Origin: Clostridia bacterium
GTDB taxonomy: Bacteria; Bacillota; Clostridia; Christensenellales; QALW01
Reading direction: 5' to 3'
DNA: 55,598 nt
Assembly (NCBI GenBank): GCA_900769815.1
Contig: CAAGID010000028.1
Location: 1-55,598 of the forward strand
In this document: in pieces, positions 33,064-40,785 of the stretch
Position numbering within the stretch: the first letter of the stretch is position 1
Layout: each line of letters starts with the position of its first letter
Made by a program: the position numbers and the translations under genes
The notes under the pieces: generated by a model
Told to the model about the DNA's origin: nothing
What the model saw: the letters and a program-made list of their open reading frames with translations, nothing else
Database searches by the model: none

Positions 33064-34047
33064 TTATAAAATTTCCCTGATACCATTTTTTTGTATATCC
33101 TGCCACGCATTTTTTACAAAGGAATTATCATATTCAGGCTGGGCTTCCATTATTACGGGAAACATACCTATGCTTCCTAATTTATCCTGTTGTTCTTTTT
33201 CAATAAGGAAACTTACATATTTATTCATTGTATCGAGTTTCTTTTTGTTTTCGCATTTTAACACCGAAACGTATTGAAAAAGGTCGGTACAGCCTAAAAA
33301 AACAACATCGCCTTTTCGTGCACGTTCATTTTTTTCTTGCGCCTGAAGTCGATACAAATCACGTTGCGTACCTATCATTCTGTTTACTTTATAGGAAAAA
33401 TTATAAGCGTCGAAAATTTCTTGAGAAGTTCCTGAAAATATAGCATTTTCGTGGGTTGTATCAATAAAAACCGAGTTCAATGCATTATGGCCCTGACGCT
33501 CGGGCACACCCACTGAATATATTATTGTCTGCCCTTTTTTTGTGCTTTTTACGTAACCGTCACTACCCCATTTTGTTTTATCGGAATCTCCTATCATAAA
33601 ATAGCCCCCCATAGACCAGGGCACAGCTTTTTCACTTATTGCTTTATTTATGAGCGTTGGCTTATTTTCCAAAGAAAGTTCTGTAAAACAATCACCGTTC
33701 AGCTGAAATCCTGAGCCGTAAGAAACAATATCCGGCTTTTTCTGTCCTGATTCAATAAGATTTTTTGCCTTTTCCAAAGTTATCGTTTCAACATTTATAT
33801 AAACGCCGTTATTTTTCTTTTCGAATCTTTTGGAAATCTTTTGAAGAAAAGCCGTTCTGCTGCCCTTGCCGCCTTCAAAGGAATCTATCTGCCATACGTT
33901 TATTACACCATAAAAATATTTTTCCCGTCTTTTATACATTTCATCAGTTATTTTATCAGTATTGAGCGTATTGTAGAGTCCTTTGGGTACTATCGCAACT
34001 GCAACAACGAGAAACAACGAAAGAATCGCTTTTATAAATAATTTCAA
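33064..34047 (-). CDS. Orphan extracellular solute-binding-like protein, membrane tethered
   Basis: A 327-residue product starting at TTG. An N-terminal hydrophobic helix (about residues 4-21, LFIKAILSLFLVVAVAIV) has no lipobox Cys, so it should be anchored by the helix rather than a lipid. The remainder resembles family 1 type substrate-binding proteins: INVWQIDSFEGGKGSRTAFLQKI, IESGQKKPDIVSYGSG, VPWSMGGYFMIGD, GDVVFLGCTDLFQYV and a C-terminal YVSFLIEKEQQDKLGSIGMFP. No ABC permease or ATPase is adjacent, so uptake is not demonstrated. It is divergent from the surface-protein gene at 34185. A longer upstream ORF reading exists but has no convincing site. Confidence 0.7.
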   Translation of the reverse strand: MKLFIKAILSLFLVVAVAIVPKGLYNTLNTDKITDEMYKRREKYFYGVINVWQIDSFEGGKGSRTAFLQKISKRFEKKNNGVYINVETITLEKAKNLIESGQKKPDIVSYGSGFQLNGDCFTELSLENKPTLINKAISEKAVPWSMGGYFMIGDSDKTKWGSDGYVKSTKKGQTIIYSVGVPERQGHNALNSVFIDTTHENAIFSGTSQEIFDAYNFSYKVNRMIGTQRDLYRLQAQEKNERARKGDVVFLGCTDLFQYVSVLKCENKKKLDTMNKYVSFLIEKEQQDKLGSIGMFPVIMEAQPEYDNSFVKNAWQDIQKNGIREIL

Positions 34048-34121
34048 CCTAATCACCGATAAAATATATGACAAAAAAGAGCTTAAAAGAACGATTTTAC
34101 ATTTTATGTTATTATAGCATC

Positions 34122-34150
34122 TTGACATTTCCGTGATAATACATTAAAAT
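34122..34150 (+). promoter_or_regulatory. Sigma-A promoter for the surface-protein gene
   Basis: TTGACA (consensus), 17 bases, TAAAAT, about 35 bases before the ATG, in the divergent gap with the binding-protein gene. Confidence 0.78.
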
Positions 34151-34184
34151 ATAATAAACACATACGTAGTCTTGGAGGTTCTTG

Positions 34185-36056
34185 ATGAAAAAATTTTTTG
34201 TTAGCTTATTTGTTATATTCGTTATTTTAGCCAACATTTTTGTTTCAGCAACGGAAAACGTTACACCTGAAACAACGCCACCTGTCAGCGAGTTTGAAAC
34301 ACAGCCTTTTGCATTTACCGTTACAACTACTGATGGTAAAAACGAGATTATACAAGGAGAAACTCCTAAATTACAATTGGTTTTTAACATTACACCAAAC
34401 GGTTCAGAAGATTTTACCATTACAAAAATAGAGGATTATTCCACCGGCAATTATCTTCTTGACGACAGAAACTTTGTTAGCAAGAATTTTTCAACAGTTT
34501 CATATACAAAAAACGTAGATTTTGCCCCTGTTACTTCAGATCAAACAGTTTCTTTTGTTCTGCACTGGGAAGATTTTTTAGGCAACAGCAGAAAAACCCC
34601 AGCATCTTTTAAAATTAAAATCGCAGTTCCTAAATTAAAAATTACAGCAACACCTGACGGTCCCGTTGTTCCCGGTGTTTCTACTGTAATAAAGTATCAC
34701 GTTGAAAATGTAGGTAATGTGCCCGTAAAAAATATTTTAATTCAGGACCCTACTGCAGCTTTTCATAACAGCAACGTTATTTTTTCGCCCGAAGATTCCC
34801 TTGCACCTGGTGCAAATTTTGAACGTCAGGCAACAGTTGTTATTGACGGTGAAATGACACTTTCCCCCGCAGTAACTTTTACCTATAACGGAAACAGTTA
34901 TACGGAAAAAGGCACAGAGGTAAAGCTTACCTCCACTGAGGTTATCCCCACTCTTACCCTCTCCTGCCAAAAATTCGTTGCTGCCTATAAGGGTGCTTTA
35001 CACGAATTCAACTACACAATAGCAAACACTACTGAAGTTAAACTGACTAACGTTTTCGTTTATGACAGCGATGGCGAAGGTGCAGGCATCGTTGAGGGTC
35101 CTCTTGAAATTGAGCCCGGCGCAGTGTATACAGGTCAATACAGGGCCGTTGTTGAAAAAAGCGGATATTATAAATTTAAGATAACCTATTCATATCAAGA
35201 TGCTGACGGAGATAAAGAGCAAACAGCTAAAACAGAACAACCGCTTGTAATTCCTAATGAAATTTTATTTACCGTTGAAAAGGCAACTCCTGAAAAACTT
35301 GATGACAGCGGTAAAATCACATTTACACTGCTTGTTAAGAATCCCACTACCAGTGAACTTCGTAACGTTTTTATTGGAGAAGAACATGGTTTATTCGATG
35401 AAATCAAACTTCCAAACGCAATTCCTGCTTCAGACGGTTCCAACGTTTCATTTTTTAGGTATGACATACCGATAGATATTCCCATTGAAACAACTGCTGT
35501 TCAGTTTAAATTAATTTACACTATTGACGGCGAACTGTTTATGATAAATACCTCATACGATATTGAATATGTAGGCTCTGTAGGCAAAGAAACTTCTACG
35601 CCTGATACTGAACCAACACATTCAGTTACGCAGGCGCCAAATACTGGCAGTGATGGCGAAAAAGGATTTAATTTCAAGCCGTTACTCATCTTCCTACTTA
35701 TATTCCTGCTTGTCTTCCTGCTTGTATTTATCATCATCTTTTTCATTCTTAAAAACAAAAAAGATGCAAAGGCAACAAATGTTTCAGTAAGGCGTAAAAT
35801 GACCGATACTTTTAACCAGTCTGATGAAGATGATTTTGACACGAAAAATTCTGACGAAGACTATTTTAATACAGACAATTTTAATACCCCTGATTTTATT
35901 CCTACACCGATGATTGAAAATGAAGAAGATGAAATCAACAACGTTACTTCAGCTATTTTAGATGCACACAGTATAGAAGATAACGAGGAATTTTCAACGG
36001 AGTTTGACGACGAAGTTGATGATGAAGGCGTAAAAATATTTAAAGGTAATAAATAA
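34185..36056 (+). CDS. Large secreted surface protein with repeated Ig-like domains, C-terminal helix and acidic cytoplasmic tail
   Basis: Not recognised as a named family. Of 623 residues, 1-23 form a signal peptide (KKFFVSLFVIFVILANIFVSA). Three to four beta-sandwich domains of about 100-120 residues follow; the phrases VIKYHVENVGNVPVKNILIQD and FTLLVKNPTTSELRNVFI resemble CARDB/DUF11-like modules. A Pro/Thr/Ser-rich linker (TSTPDTEPTHSVTQAP) leads to a 24-residue Leu/Phe/Ile helix near residue 500, a KNKK stop-transfer and a cytoplasmic tail of about 100 residues rich in Asp, Glu, Asn and Phe. There is no sortase motif. The ATG has GGAGG upstream. The topology looks like an adhesion or envelope-sensing receptor; function is inferred only from shape. 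Confidence 0.75.
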   Translation: MKKFFVSLFVIFVILANIFVSATENVTPETTPPVSEFETQPFAFTVTTTDGKNEIIQGETPKLQLVFNITPNGSEDFTITKIEDYSTGNYLLDDRNFVSKNFSTVSYTKNVDFAPVTSDQTVSFVLHWEDFLGNSRKTPASFKIKIAVPKLKITATPDGPVVPGVSTVIKYHVENVGNVPVKNILIQDPTAAFHNSNVIFSPEDSLAPGANFERQATVVIDGEMTLSPAVTFTYNGNSYTEKGTEVKLTSTEVIPTLTLSCQKFVAAYKGALHEFNYTIANTTEVKLTNVFVYDSDGEGAGIVEGPLEIEPGAVYTGQYRAVVEKSGYYKFKITYSYQDADGDKEQTAKTEQPLVIPNEILFTVEKATPEKLDDSGKITFTLLVKNPTTSELRNVFIGEEHGLFDEIKLPNAIPASDGSNVSFFRYDIPIDIPIETTAVQFKLIYTIDGELFMINTSYDIEYVGSVGKETSTPDTEPTHSVTQAPNTGSDGEKGFNFKPLLIFLLIFLLVFLLVFIIIFFILKNKKDAKATNVSVRRKMTDTFNQSDEDDFDTKNSDEDYFNTDNFNTPDFIPTPMIENEEDEINNVTSAILDAHSIEDNEEFSTEFDDEVDDEGVKIFKGNK

Positions 36057-36062
36057 AATAAA

Positions 36063-36098
36063 AACCCCTTTTACAGAAAACTTCTGATAAAAGGGGTT
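36063..36098 (+). terminator. Intrinsic terminator of the surface-protein gene
   Basis: Long hairpin: AACCCCTTTTA / TAAAAGGGGTT outer stem and CAGAA / TTCTG inner stem, one bulge. Confidence 0.85.
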
Positions 36099-36111
36099 CT
36101 AATTTCATAGA

Positions 36112-36137
36112 AAAAGAGGTCACAAGCGACCTCTTTT
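36112..36137 (-). terminator. Intrinsic terminator of the 36.1 kb hypothetical gene
   Basis: Perfect 10-bp stem AAAAGAGGTC / GACCTCTTTT with a 6-base loop, two bases from the stop codon at 36140; T-rich on the minus-strand exit. Confidence 0.88.
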
Positions 36138-36139
36138 CT

Positions 36140-36682
36140 TTATTTAATGTTAACTTCTTTGCCGTTTGAAATTTTAAAAGCAACCGTTTTGCCTGTTGCA
36201 AGTTCCATAACAAAAAGGTTTTTCTCTAATGAATAGCCATTCATATTTCCTCTTGAAACACGCCAGATATCCTGCCCTTCATCATCCTTTGCAAAAACGC
36301 CTTTTTTGTGCACCATAAACACCATTGCACGTGCAGGCAAATAGAAAAAATCAACAAAATCACTGGGCATAGGAATGATTGAACGAACTTGTTTTTCAGC
36401 AATATCAAAGCAAATAACAAAATTATCTGCACCAATAAAAAGCATATGATTTTCAGTTGCAAGAATATGAGGCTCTTTATTTGTTGCACATAAAACGCCA
36501 ATACCGAAATATTCGCCTGTTTCGTGGTCAGTTACAGCAATCATATTCCATGCATTTTCAGTGCCCTTCTTCTGTCCTGCAAAAACACTGCCTGCTTCGC
36601 ATAAAAAAAGGTCTCTTTCTAAAGATTCAAAATTACTATATACTTTTGTACGTACGTCAGTAGTACCTAATGTAAAAATCAT
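36140..36682 (-). CDS. Hypothetical protein, all-beta, cytosolic
   Basis: Not recognised. A 180-residue protein with no signal peptide or membrane helix. Its pattern of short alternating hydrophobic strands (for example HILATENHMLFIGADNFVICFD) and repeats of the type strand-Asp/Gly-turn-strand suggests a beta-propeller blade-like or beta-sandwich fold. No catalytic motif is visible. It has GAGAGG before the ATG, its own strong promoter and a terminator, so it is a real single-gene unit. It follows rsmG co-directionally. It may be lineage-specific. Confidence 0.72.
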   Translation of the reverse strand: MIFTLGTTDVRTKVYSNFESLERDLFLCEAGSVFAGQKKGTENAWNMIAVTDHETGEYFGIGVLCATNKEPHILATENHMLFIGADNFVICFDIAEKQVRSIIPMPSDFVDFFYLPARAMVFMVHKKGVFAKDDEGQDIWRVSRGNMNGYSLEKNLFVMELATGKTVAFKISNGKEVNIK

Positions 36683-36715
36683 TACAAAAATCCTCTCATA
36701 TATTTCTTTTATAAT

Positions 36716-36744
36716 ATATTACCAAAAATAGCACATAAAGTCAA
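36716..36744 (-). promoter_or_regulatory. Sigma-A promoter for the hypothetical gene
   Basis: Minus strand TTGACT, 17 bases, TAATAT, in the short gap after rsmG. Confidence 0.75.
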
Positions 36745-36752
36745 CTGTATTA

Positions 36753-37451
36753 TTAAAGAGGCTTCTTTTTAAGAAGTCCTGCTTGCCTTGGATACTTTTG
36801 CGGAGTATCCTTTATTTTTTTGACAACTGCGATATAATGCTCCTTTTCATCCATATCTGCAGTATGAATTTCAGGAGTTTCTCCACCTAAGATTTTAAGG
36901 GCCGTTTCGCTTTCTTTTATTTCATCAAAGATTTGCGGACCTTTCCAGGCAAGCATATATCCGCCTTTTTTTACAAAAGGAAGATCGTATTCAGCCAAAA
37001 TATTCAATCTTGCAACGGCTCGTGAAAATACGTAATCGAATTTTTGCCGCATATCGGTTTTGCCTAAATCTTCACTTCTGCCGTGAACAGTATAAACGTT
37101 ATCAAGATTAAGCTTTTCTTTAAGCTCATTTAAGAAAACAAGACGTTTATTTAATGCATCAACAAGGCAAACCTTTATATCAGGACGCATTATTGCAAGA
37201 GGTACACCGGGAAATCCTGCACCTGTGCCGATATCTGCACAAAGTGAATTTTCTTTTATAAGAAAAGCTCCTTTTACGCTATCAATAAAGTGTTTTTCAA
37301 TTACTTCTTTTTCATCGGTTACTGCAGTCAAATTTACTTTTTCATTGTATTGAAGCAAGAAATCACAGTAGATTTTAAATTGCTCGGCTTGCTTATCGGT
37401 TAACTCTATATTATTTTCAAAAAAAGCTTTTATAATATACTGCTTATCCAT
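36753..37451 (-). CDS. rsmG: 16S rRNA (guanine527-N7)-methyltransferase RsmG (GidB)
   Basis: SAM-dependent methyltransferase of G527 in 16S rRNA; loss gives low-level streptomycin resistance in several bacteria. At 232 residues: NLTAVTDEKEVIEKHFIDSV, the SAM loop ADIGTGAGFPGVPLAI (about residues 68-83), VCLVDALNKRLVFLNEL, and DYVFSRAVARL. AGGTGA precedes the ATG, which overlaps the mnmG end by 8 bases. mnmE-mnmG-rsmG is the order usually found near the origin of Firmicutes, but jag, yidC, parA and parB are not attached here. Confidence 0.96.
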   Translation of the reverse strand: MDKQYIIKAFFENNIELTDKQAEQFKIYCDFLLQYNEKVNLTAVTDEKEVIEKHFIDSVKGAFLIKENSLCADIGTGAGFPGVPLAIMRPDIKVCLVDALNKRLVFLNELKEKLNLDNVYTVHGRSEDLGKTDMRQKFDYVFSRAVARLNILAEYDLPFVKKGGYMLAWKGPQIFDEIKESETALKILGGETPEIHTADMDEKEHYIAVVKKIKDTPQKYPRQAGLLKKKPL

Positions 37452-39315
37452 TTAATTCACCTTTTTCCAGCGCAACAAGAAGCACCGCAATATCTGCAGG
37501 AGAAACACCGCTTATACGGCTTGCCTGACCAATGGAAGCAGGCTGAAGCTTTGTTAACTTCTGCCGTGCTTCAAGACGCAAGCCTAATATTTTTGAATAA
37601 TCACAATTCTCAGGCAGAAGTTTTTTTTCAAGTTTCTGCATTTCCTTTATCTGCGTTTCTTGTTTTTTAAGGTAGCCGTCATACTTAATGTCAGTTTCAA
37701 CAGTCATTGCTTGTGCGCGTGTTATGTCAGGAAGATTAAAATATTTCTTTAATTCTGAATAGGAGAACTCTTTTCTTCTTAACATATCAAGACAGCTTAC
37801 AGGTCCTAATGGTTCTTCAAGTCCCTTTTGCTTATAAATACGCTTTGTTTCTTCATATGTTGGCTTTGTTTTTTTAAGTACTTCAAAGGCTTCTTTTTGA
37901 CCTTCAATTTTCTTCAAGAAGGCTTCATATCTTTCATCAGTAACCAGCCCCACTTTTCTGCCTATAGGCGTTAATCGCATATCGGCATTATCCTGCCTTA
38001 AGCTTAAGCGGAATTCGGCACGTGAGGTCATCATACGGTAAGGCTCATTTGTGCCTTTTACAGTTAAATCATCAACAAGAACTCCTATATAACTTTCAGA
38101 GCGTGAAAGAATAAGCGGTTCTTCACCTTTAATGTATAAAGATGCATTTATACCAGCCAATAATCCTTGTGCGGCGGCTTCCTCATAACCTGACGAACCG
38201 TTTATCTGTCCTGCACAATAAAGACCTTTAACTGTTTTTACCTGAAGTGTAGGATATAATGCAAGGGGGTCGATACAATCATACTCAATGGCGTATCCGG
38301 GTCGCACCATCTGTGCATTTTCAAGCCCTTTTATGGTATGAATCATATCCCTCTGAACTTCGGCAGGAAGACTTGAAGACAAACCCTGTAGATACATTTC
38401 ATTGGTATAAAGCCCTTCAGGCTCAATAAAAAGTTGATGTCTGTCTTTATCGGAAAATCTTACGATTTTATCTTCAATGCTTGGGCAATAGCGCGTACCC
38501 GTTCCCTTTATATTTCCGCTGTACATTGGAGAGCGATGAAGATTATCTAAAATAATTTTATGTGTTTCTTTATTTGTATATGTAAGATAGCAAGGTACGG
38601 GCGACTGAACTTCGCCCTGTGTCATATACGAAAAACTGTAAGGGACGTCTTCCCCATTTTGAATTTCCATTTGGGAATAGTCAATGGTATCCCCTGCAAT
38701 TCGGGCAGGAGTGCCCGTTTTAAAACGCTGAATAGGTATATTAAGCTTTCTTAAAGCATCAGTTAAAAATCGGGAATTTACAAAGCCTGAAGGTCCGCAA
38801 TCACGCTCCCATTCGCCCGTAATAATTCGGCTTTTCATATAAACGCCCGTTGCAATAATAAGGGCTTTTACTTTATATTGGGCTCCTATTGCAGTTAAAA
38901 GTCCCGTAACGGTACCATCTTCTGTTAAAATATCTGCCGCTTCATCCTGTAAAACCGTCAGATTTTCCTGATTTTCAACAACAGAACGCATATAAAGCTG
39001 ATATTCCATTTTATCAGCCTGAGAACGCAAGGAATATACTGCAGGGCCCTTACTTGTATTAAGCATTTTTATCTGAATGGCGCATTTATCGGCACTTATA
39101 CCCATCTGTCCACCCAAAGCATCAATTTCCCTAACAAGATGGCCTTTACTTGTACCGCCGATAGCAGGATTACAAGGCATAAATGCAATAGCATCCTTGG
39201 TAAGAGTCAATAAAAGTGTTTTTAAGCCCATACGTGCTGAAGAAAGTGCCGCTTCACATCCTGCGTGACCTGCACCTACAACCGCTATATCAAATTCTCC
39301 GTCAAAATAATTCAT
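37444..39315 (-). CDS. mnmG: tRNA uridine-5-carboxymethylaminomethyl modification enzyme MnmG (GidA)
   Basis: FAD-dependent partner of MnmE that builds the cmnm5 group on U34. At 623 residues it opens with the FAD-binding loop DIAVVGAGHAGCEAALSSARMG, followed by PCNPAIGGTSKGHLVREIDALGG; the MnmG signature GPSGFVNSRFLTDAL, RCPSIEDKIVRF-like YCPSIEDKIVRFSDK and GLYCAGQINGSSGYEEAAAQGL are clear, and the C-terminal helical domain ends with ASRISGVSPADIAVLLVAL. The ATG at 39315 lies 2 bases after the mnmE stop and matches family starts better than the six-residue longer form. Confidence 0.97.
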   Translation of the reverse strand: MNYFDGEFDIAVVGAGHAGCEAALSSARMGLKTLLLTLTKDAIAFMPCNPAIGGTSKGHLVREIDALGGQMGISADKCAIQIKMLNTSKGPAVYSLRSQADKMEYQLYMRSVVENQENLTVLQDEAADILTEDGTVTGLLTAIGAQYKVKALIIATGVYMKSRIITGEWERDCGPSGFVNSRFLTDALRKLNIPIQRFKTGTPARIAGDTIDYSQMEIQNGEDVPYSFSYMTQGEVQSPVPCYLTYTNKETHKIILDNLHRSPMYSGNIKGTGTRYCPSIEDKIVRFSDKDRHQLFIEPEGLYTNEMYLQGLSSSLPAEVQRDMIHTIKGLENAQMVRPGYAIEYDCIDPLALYPTLQVKTVKGLYCAGQINGSSGYEEAAAQGLLAGINASLYIKGEEPLILSRSESYIGVLVDDLTVKGTNEPYRMMTSRAEFRLSLRQDNADMRLTPIGRKVGLVTDERYEAFLKKIEGQKEAFEVLKKTKPTYEETKRIYKQKGLEEPLGPVSCLDMLRRKEFSYSELKKYFNLPDITRAQAMTVETDIKYDGYLKKQETQIKEMQKLEKKLLPENCDYSKILGLRLEARQKLTKLQPASIGQASRISGVSPADIAVLLVALEKGELNG

Positions 39316-39317
39316 AT

Positions 39318-40637
39318 TTACTTTCCTACACAAAACTTTTCAAAAATATTGTTTACTATATCTTCAGTTACCATCTGCCCCGTTATGATACCAAGCTGTT
39401 GCCAGGCATAAGTTAAATCTATACTTAAAATATCCGGTGGCATATCCTCAAGGCAATTATTTAAGGATTCTCTTGCACTTAAAAGAGCATCATAATGCCG
39501 TGCCGAAGTAAGCGTAAGACTTGTTGAAGCGTCGTTTTTCTTTGCCTCGTTTTTAATAAAATCAATTACTTTATCTATACCTTGTTCTGTCAACGCAGAG
39601 ATTTCAGCAATTTCCCAATCTAAGGGAAGCCTGATTTCTTCTCTTTTGGCAATATCGCATTTATTAAATACAAAAAGACCTTTTTTTTCTTTAATCTTTT
39701 CTAAACTGAGCCACGAAAAATCCTCTTTTTCGTTAGAGTCAATAACAAGCAAAACGACGTCGCTTTCCTCAAGAGTCATTTGGCTTTTTTCAACGCCTGC
39801 TTTTTCGATAATATCTTCACTTTCACGTATGCCTGCAGTATCGTAAAGATGTACTTTAACACCTTCAAACTCAAGAATTTCGTGAAGTGTATCACGGGTT
39901 GTACCTGCAATAGGCGTAACGATTGCCCTGTCATAACCGCACAAAGCGTTTAAAAGAGAAGATTTACCTGCATTAGGCTGACCTGCTAGACAAACCTTTA
40001 AGCCTTCTTTCGTTATTCTGCCTCTGCGGTAGCCTGAAATAAGAGCATCAATTTCGGGAAGCATTTTGGATACTTCACTTTTAATGGTATCGGTAGTATG
40101 TTGCTCATCAATTTCATCAGGATAATCAATGCCAGCCTCTATTGCCGTTAATAGCTCTTTTATAGAATTCTGAAAAGAATTTATTTTTTCGCCCAATGCT
40201 CCGCTTAAAAGCTTTGCCGCAGCACGAGAAGCACTTTTTGTATCGGCATCAATAATATCGCCTACTGCTTCTGCTTGGGAAAGGTCAATTTTACCGTTCA
40301 TAAAAGCACGCTTGGTAAACTCACCGCTTTCAGCCATTCTTGCACCGTTTTTTAATACCGTTTCAAGAATATCCCGCGCAGAGGCATAACCGCCGTGACA
40401 TTGAATCTCGGCAGTTTCTTCGCCCGTATATGATGCGTTTTTATCGAATTTTACGCAAAGGCATTTATCTATGAGCGAGTCCTTATCATAAACACCGCCA
40501 TAGTACATTTTACGCATTTCCATATTCTCTTTAAAAAACACCTTATCAAGGCAGGCATGAGCATTATCTCCGCTTATTCTGATTATGGCTACTCCGCCTT
40601 TGCCTATAGGTGTTGCTATTGCCGCTATCGTTTCCAT
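39318..40637 (-). CDS. mnmE: tRNA modification GTPase MnmE (TrmE)
   Basis: GTPase and folate-binding partner of MnmG. At 439 residues: N-terminal folate domain (IAAIATPIGKGGVAIIRISG), central helices, an inserted G domain with GQPNAGKSSLLNALCG (about residue 222), TPIAGTTRDTL, DTAGIRESED and NKCD, and the invariant C-terminal CVGK that supplies the modification Cys. The ATG at 40637 has GGAG 6 bases upstream; the TTG four codons earlier overlaps that site. It heads the operon with mnmG and rsmG. Confidence 0.97.
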   Translation of the reverse strand: METIAAIATPIGKGGVAIIRISGDNAHACLDKVFFKENMEMRKMYYGGVYDKDSLIDKCLCVKFDKNASYTGEETAEIQCHGGYASARDILETVLKNGARMAESGEFTKRAFMNGKIDLSQAEAVGDIIDADTKSASRAAAKLLSGALGEKINSFQNSIKELLTAIEAGIDYPDEIDEQHTTDTIKSEVSKMLPEIDALISGYRRGRITKEGLKVCLAGQPNAGKSSLLNALCGYDRAIVTPIAGTTRDTLHEILEFEGVKVHLYDTAGIRESEDIIEKAGVEKSQMTLEESDVVLLVIDSNEKEDFSWLSLEKIKEKKGLFVFNKCDIAKREEIRLPLDWEIAEISALTEQGIDKVIDFIKNEAKKNDASTSLTLTSARHYDALLSARESLNNCLEDMPPDILSIDLTYAWQQLGIITGQMVTEDIVNNIFEKFCVGK

Positions 40638-40667
40638 AAAATACTCCAAATTACCGCATTTTATAAT

Positions 40668-40696
40668 ATTATATACTTAAATGTCGGGTATGGCAA
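40668..40696 (-). promoter_or_regulatory. Sigma-A promoter for mnmE-mnmG-rsmG
   Basis: Minus strand TTGCCA, 17 bases, TATAAT, about 30 bases before mnmE. Confidence 0.78.
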
Positions 40697-40728
40697 ATGA
40701 TTTTAACAAATACCTTTTATTTTTACGG

Positions 40729-40757
40729 TTTACATATTCATAAAAAAAGTATATAAT
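40729..40757 (+). promoter_or_regulatory. Sigma-A promoter for the flippase-mazG pair
   Basis: TTTACA, 17 bases, TATAAT, 28 bases before the ATG; divergent from the mnmE promoter. Confidence 0.8.
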
Positions 40758-40785
40758 ATATTTATCTTGTTAGCGAGGTGCTGAA

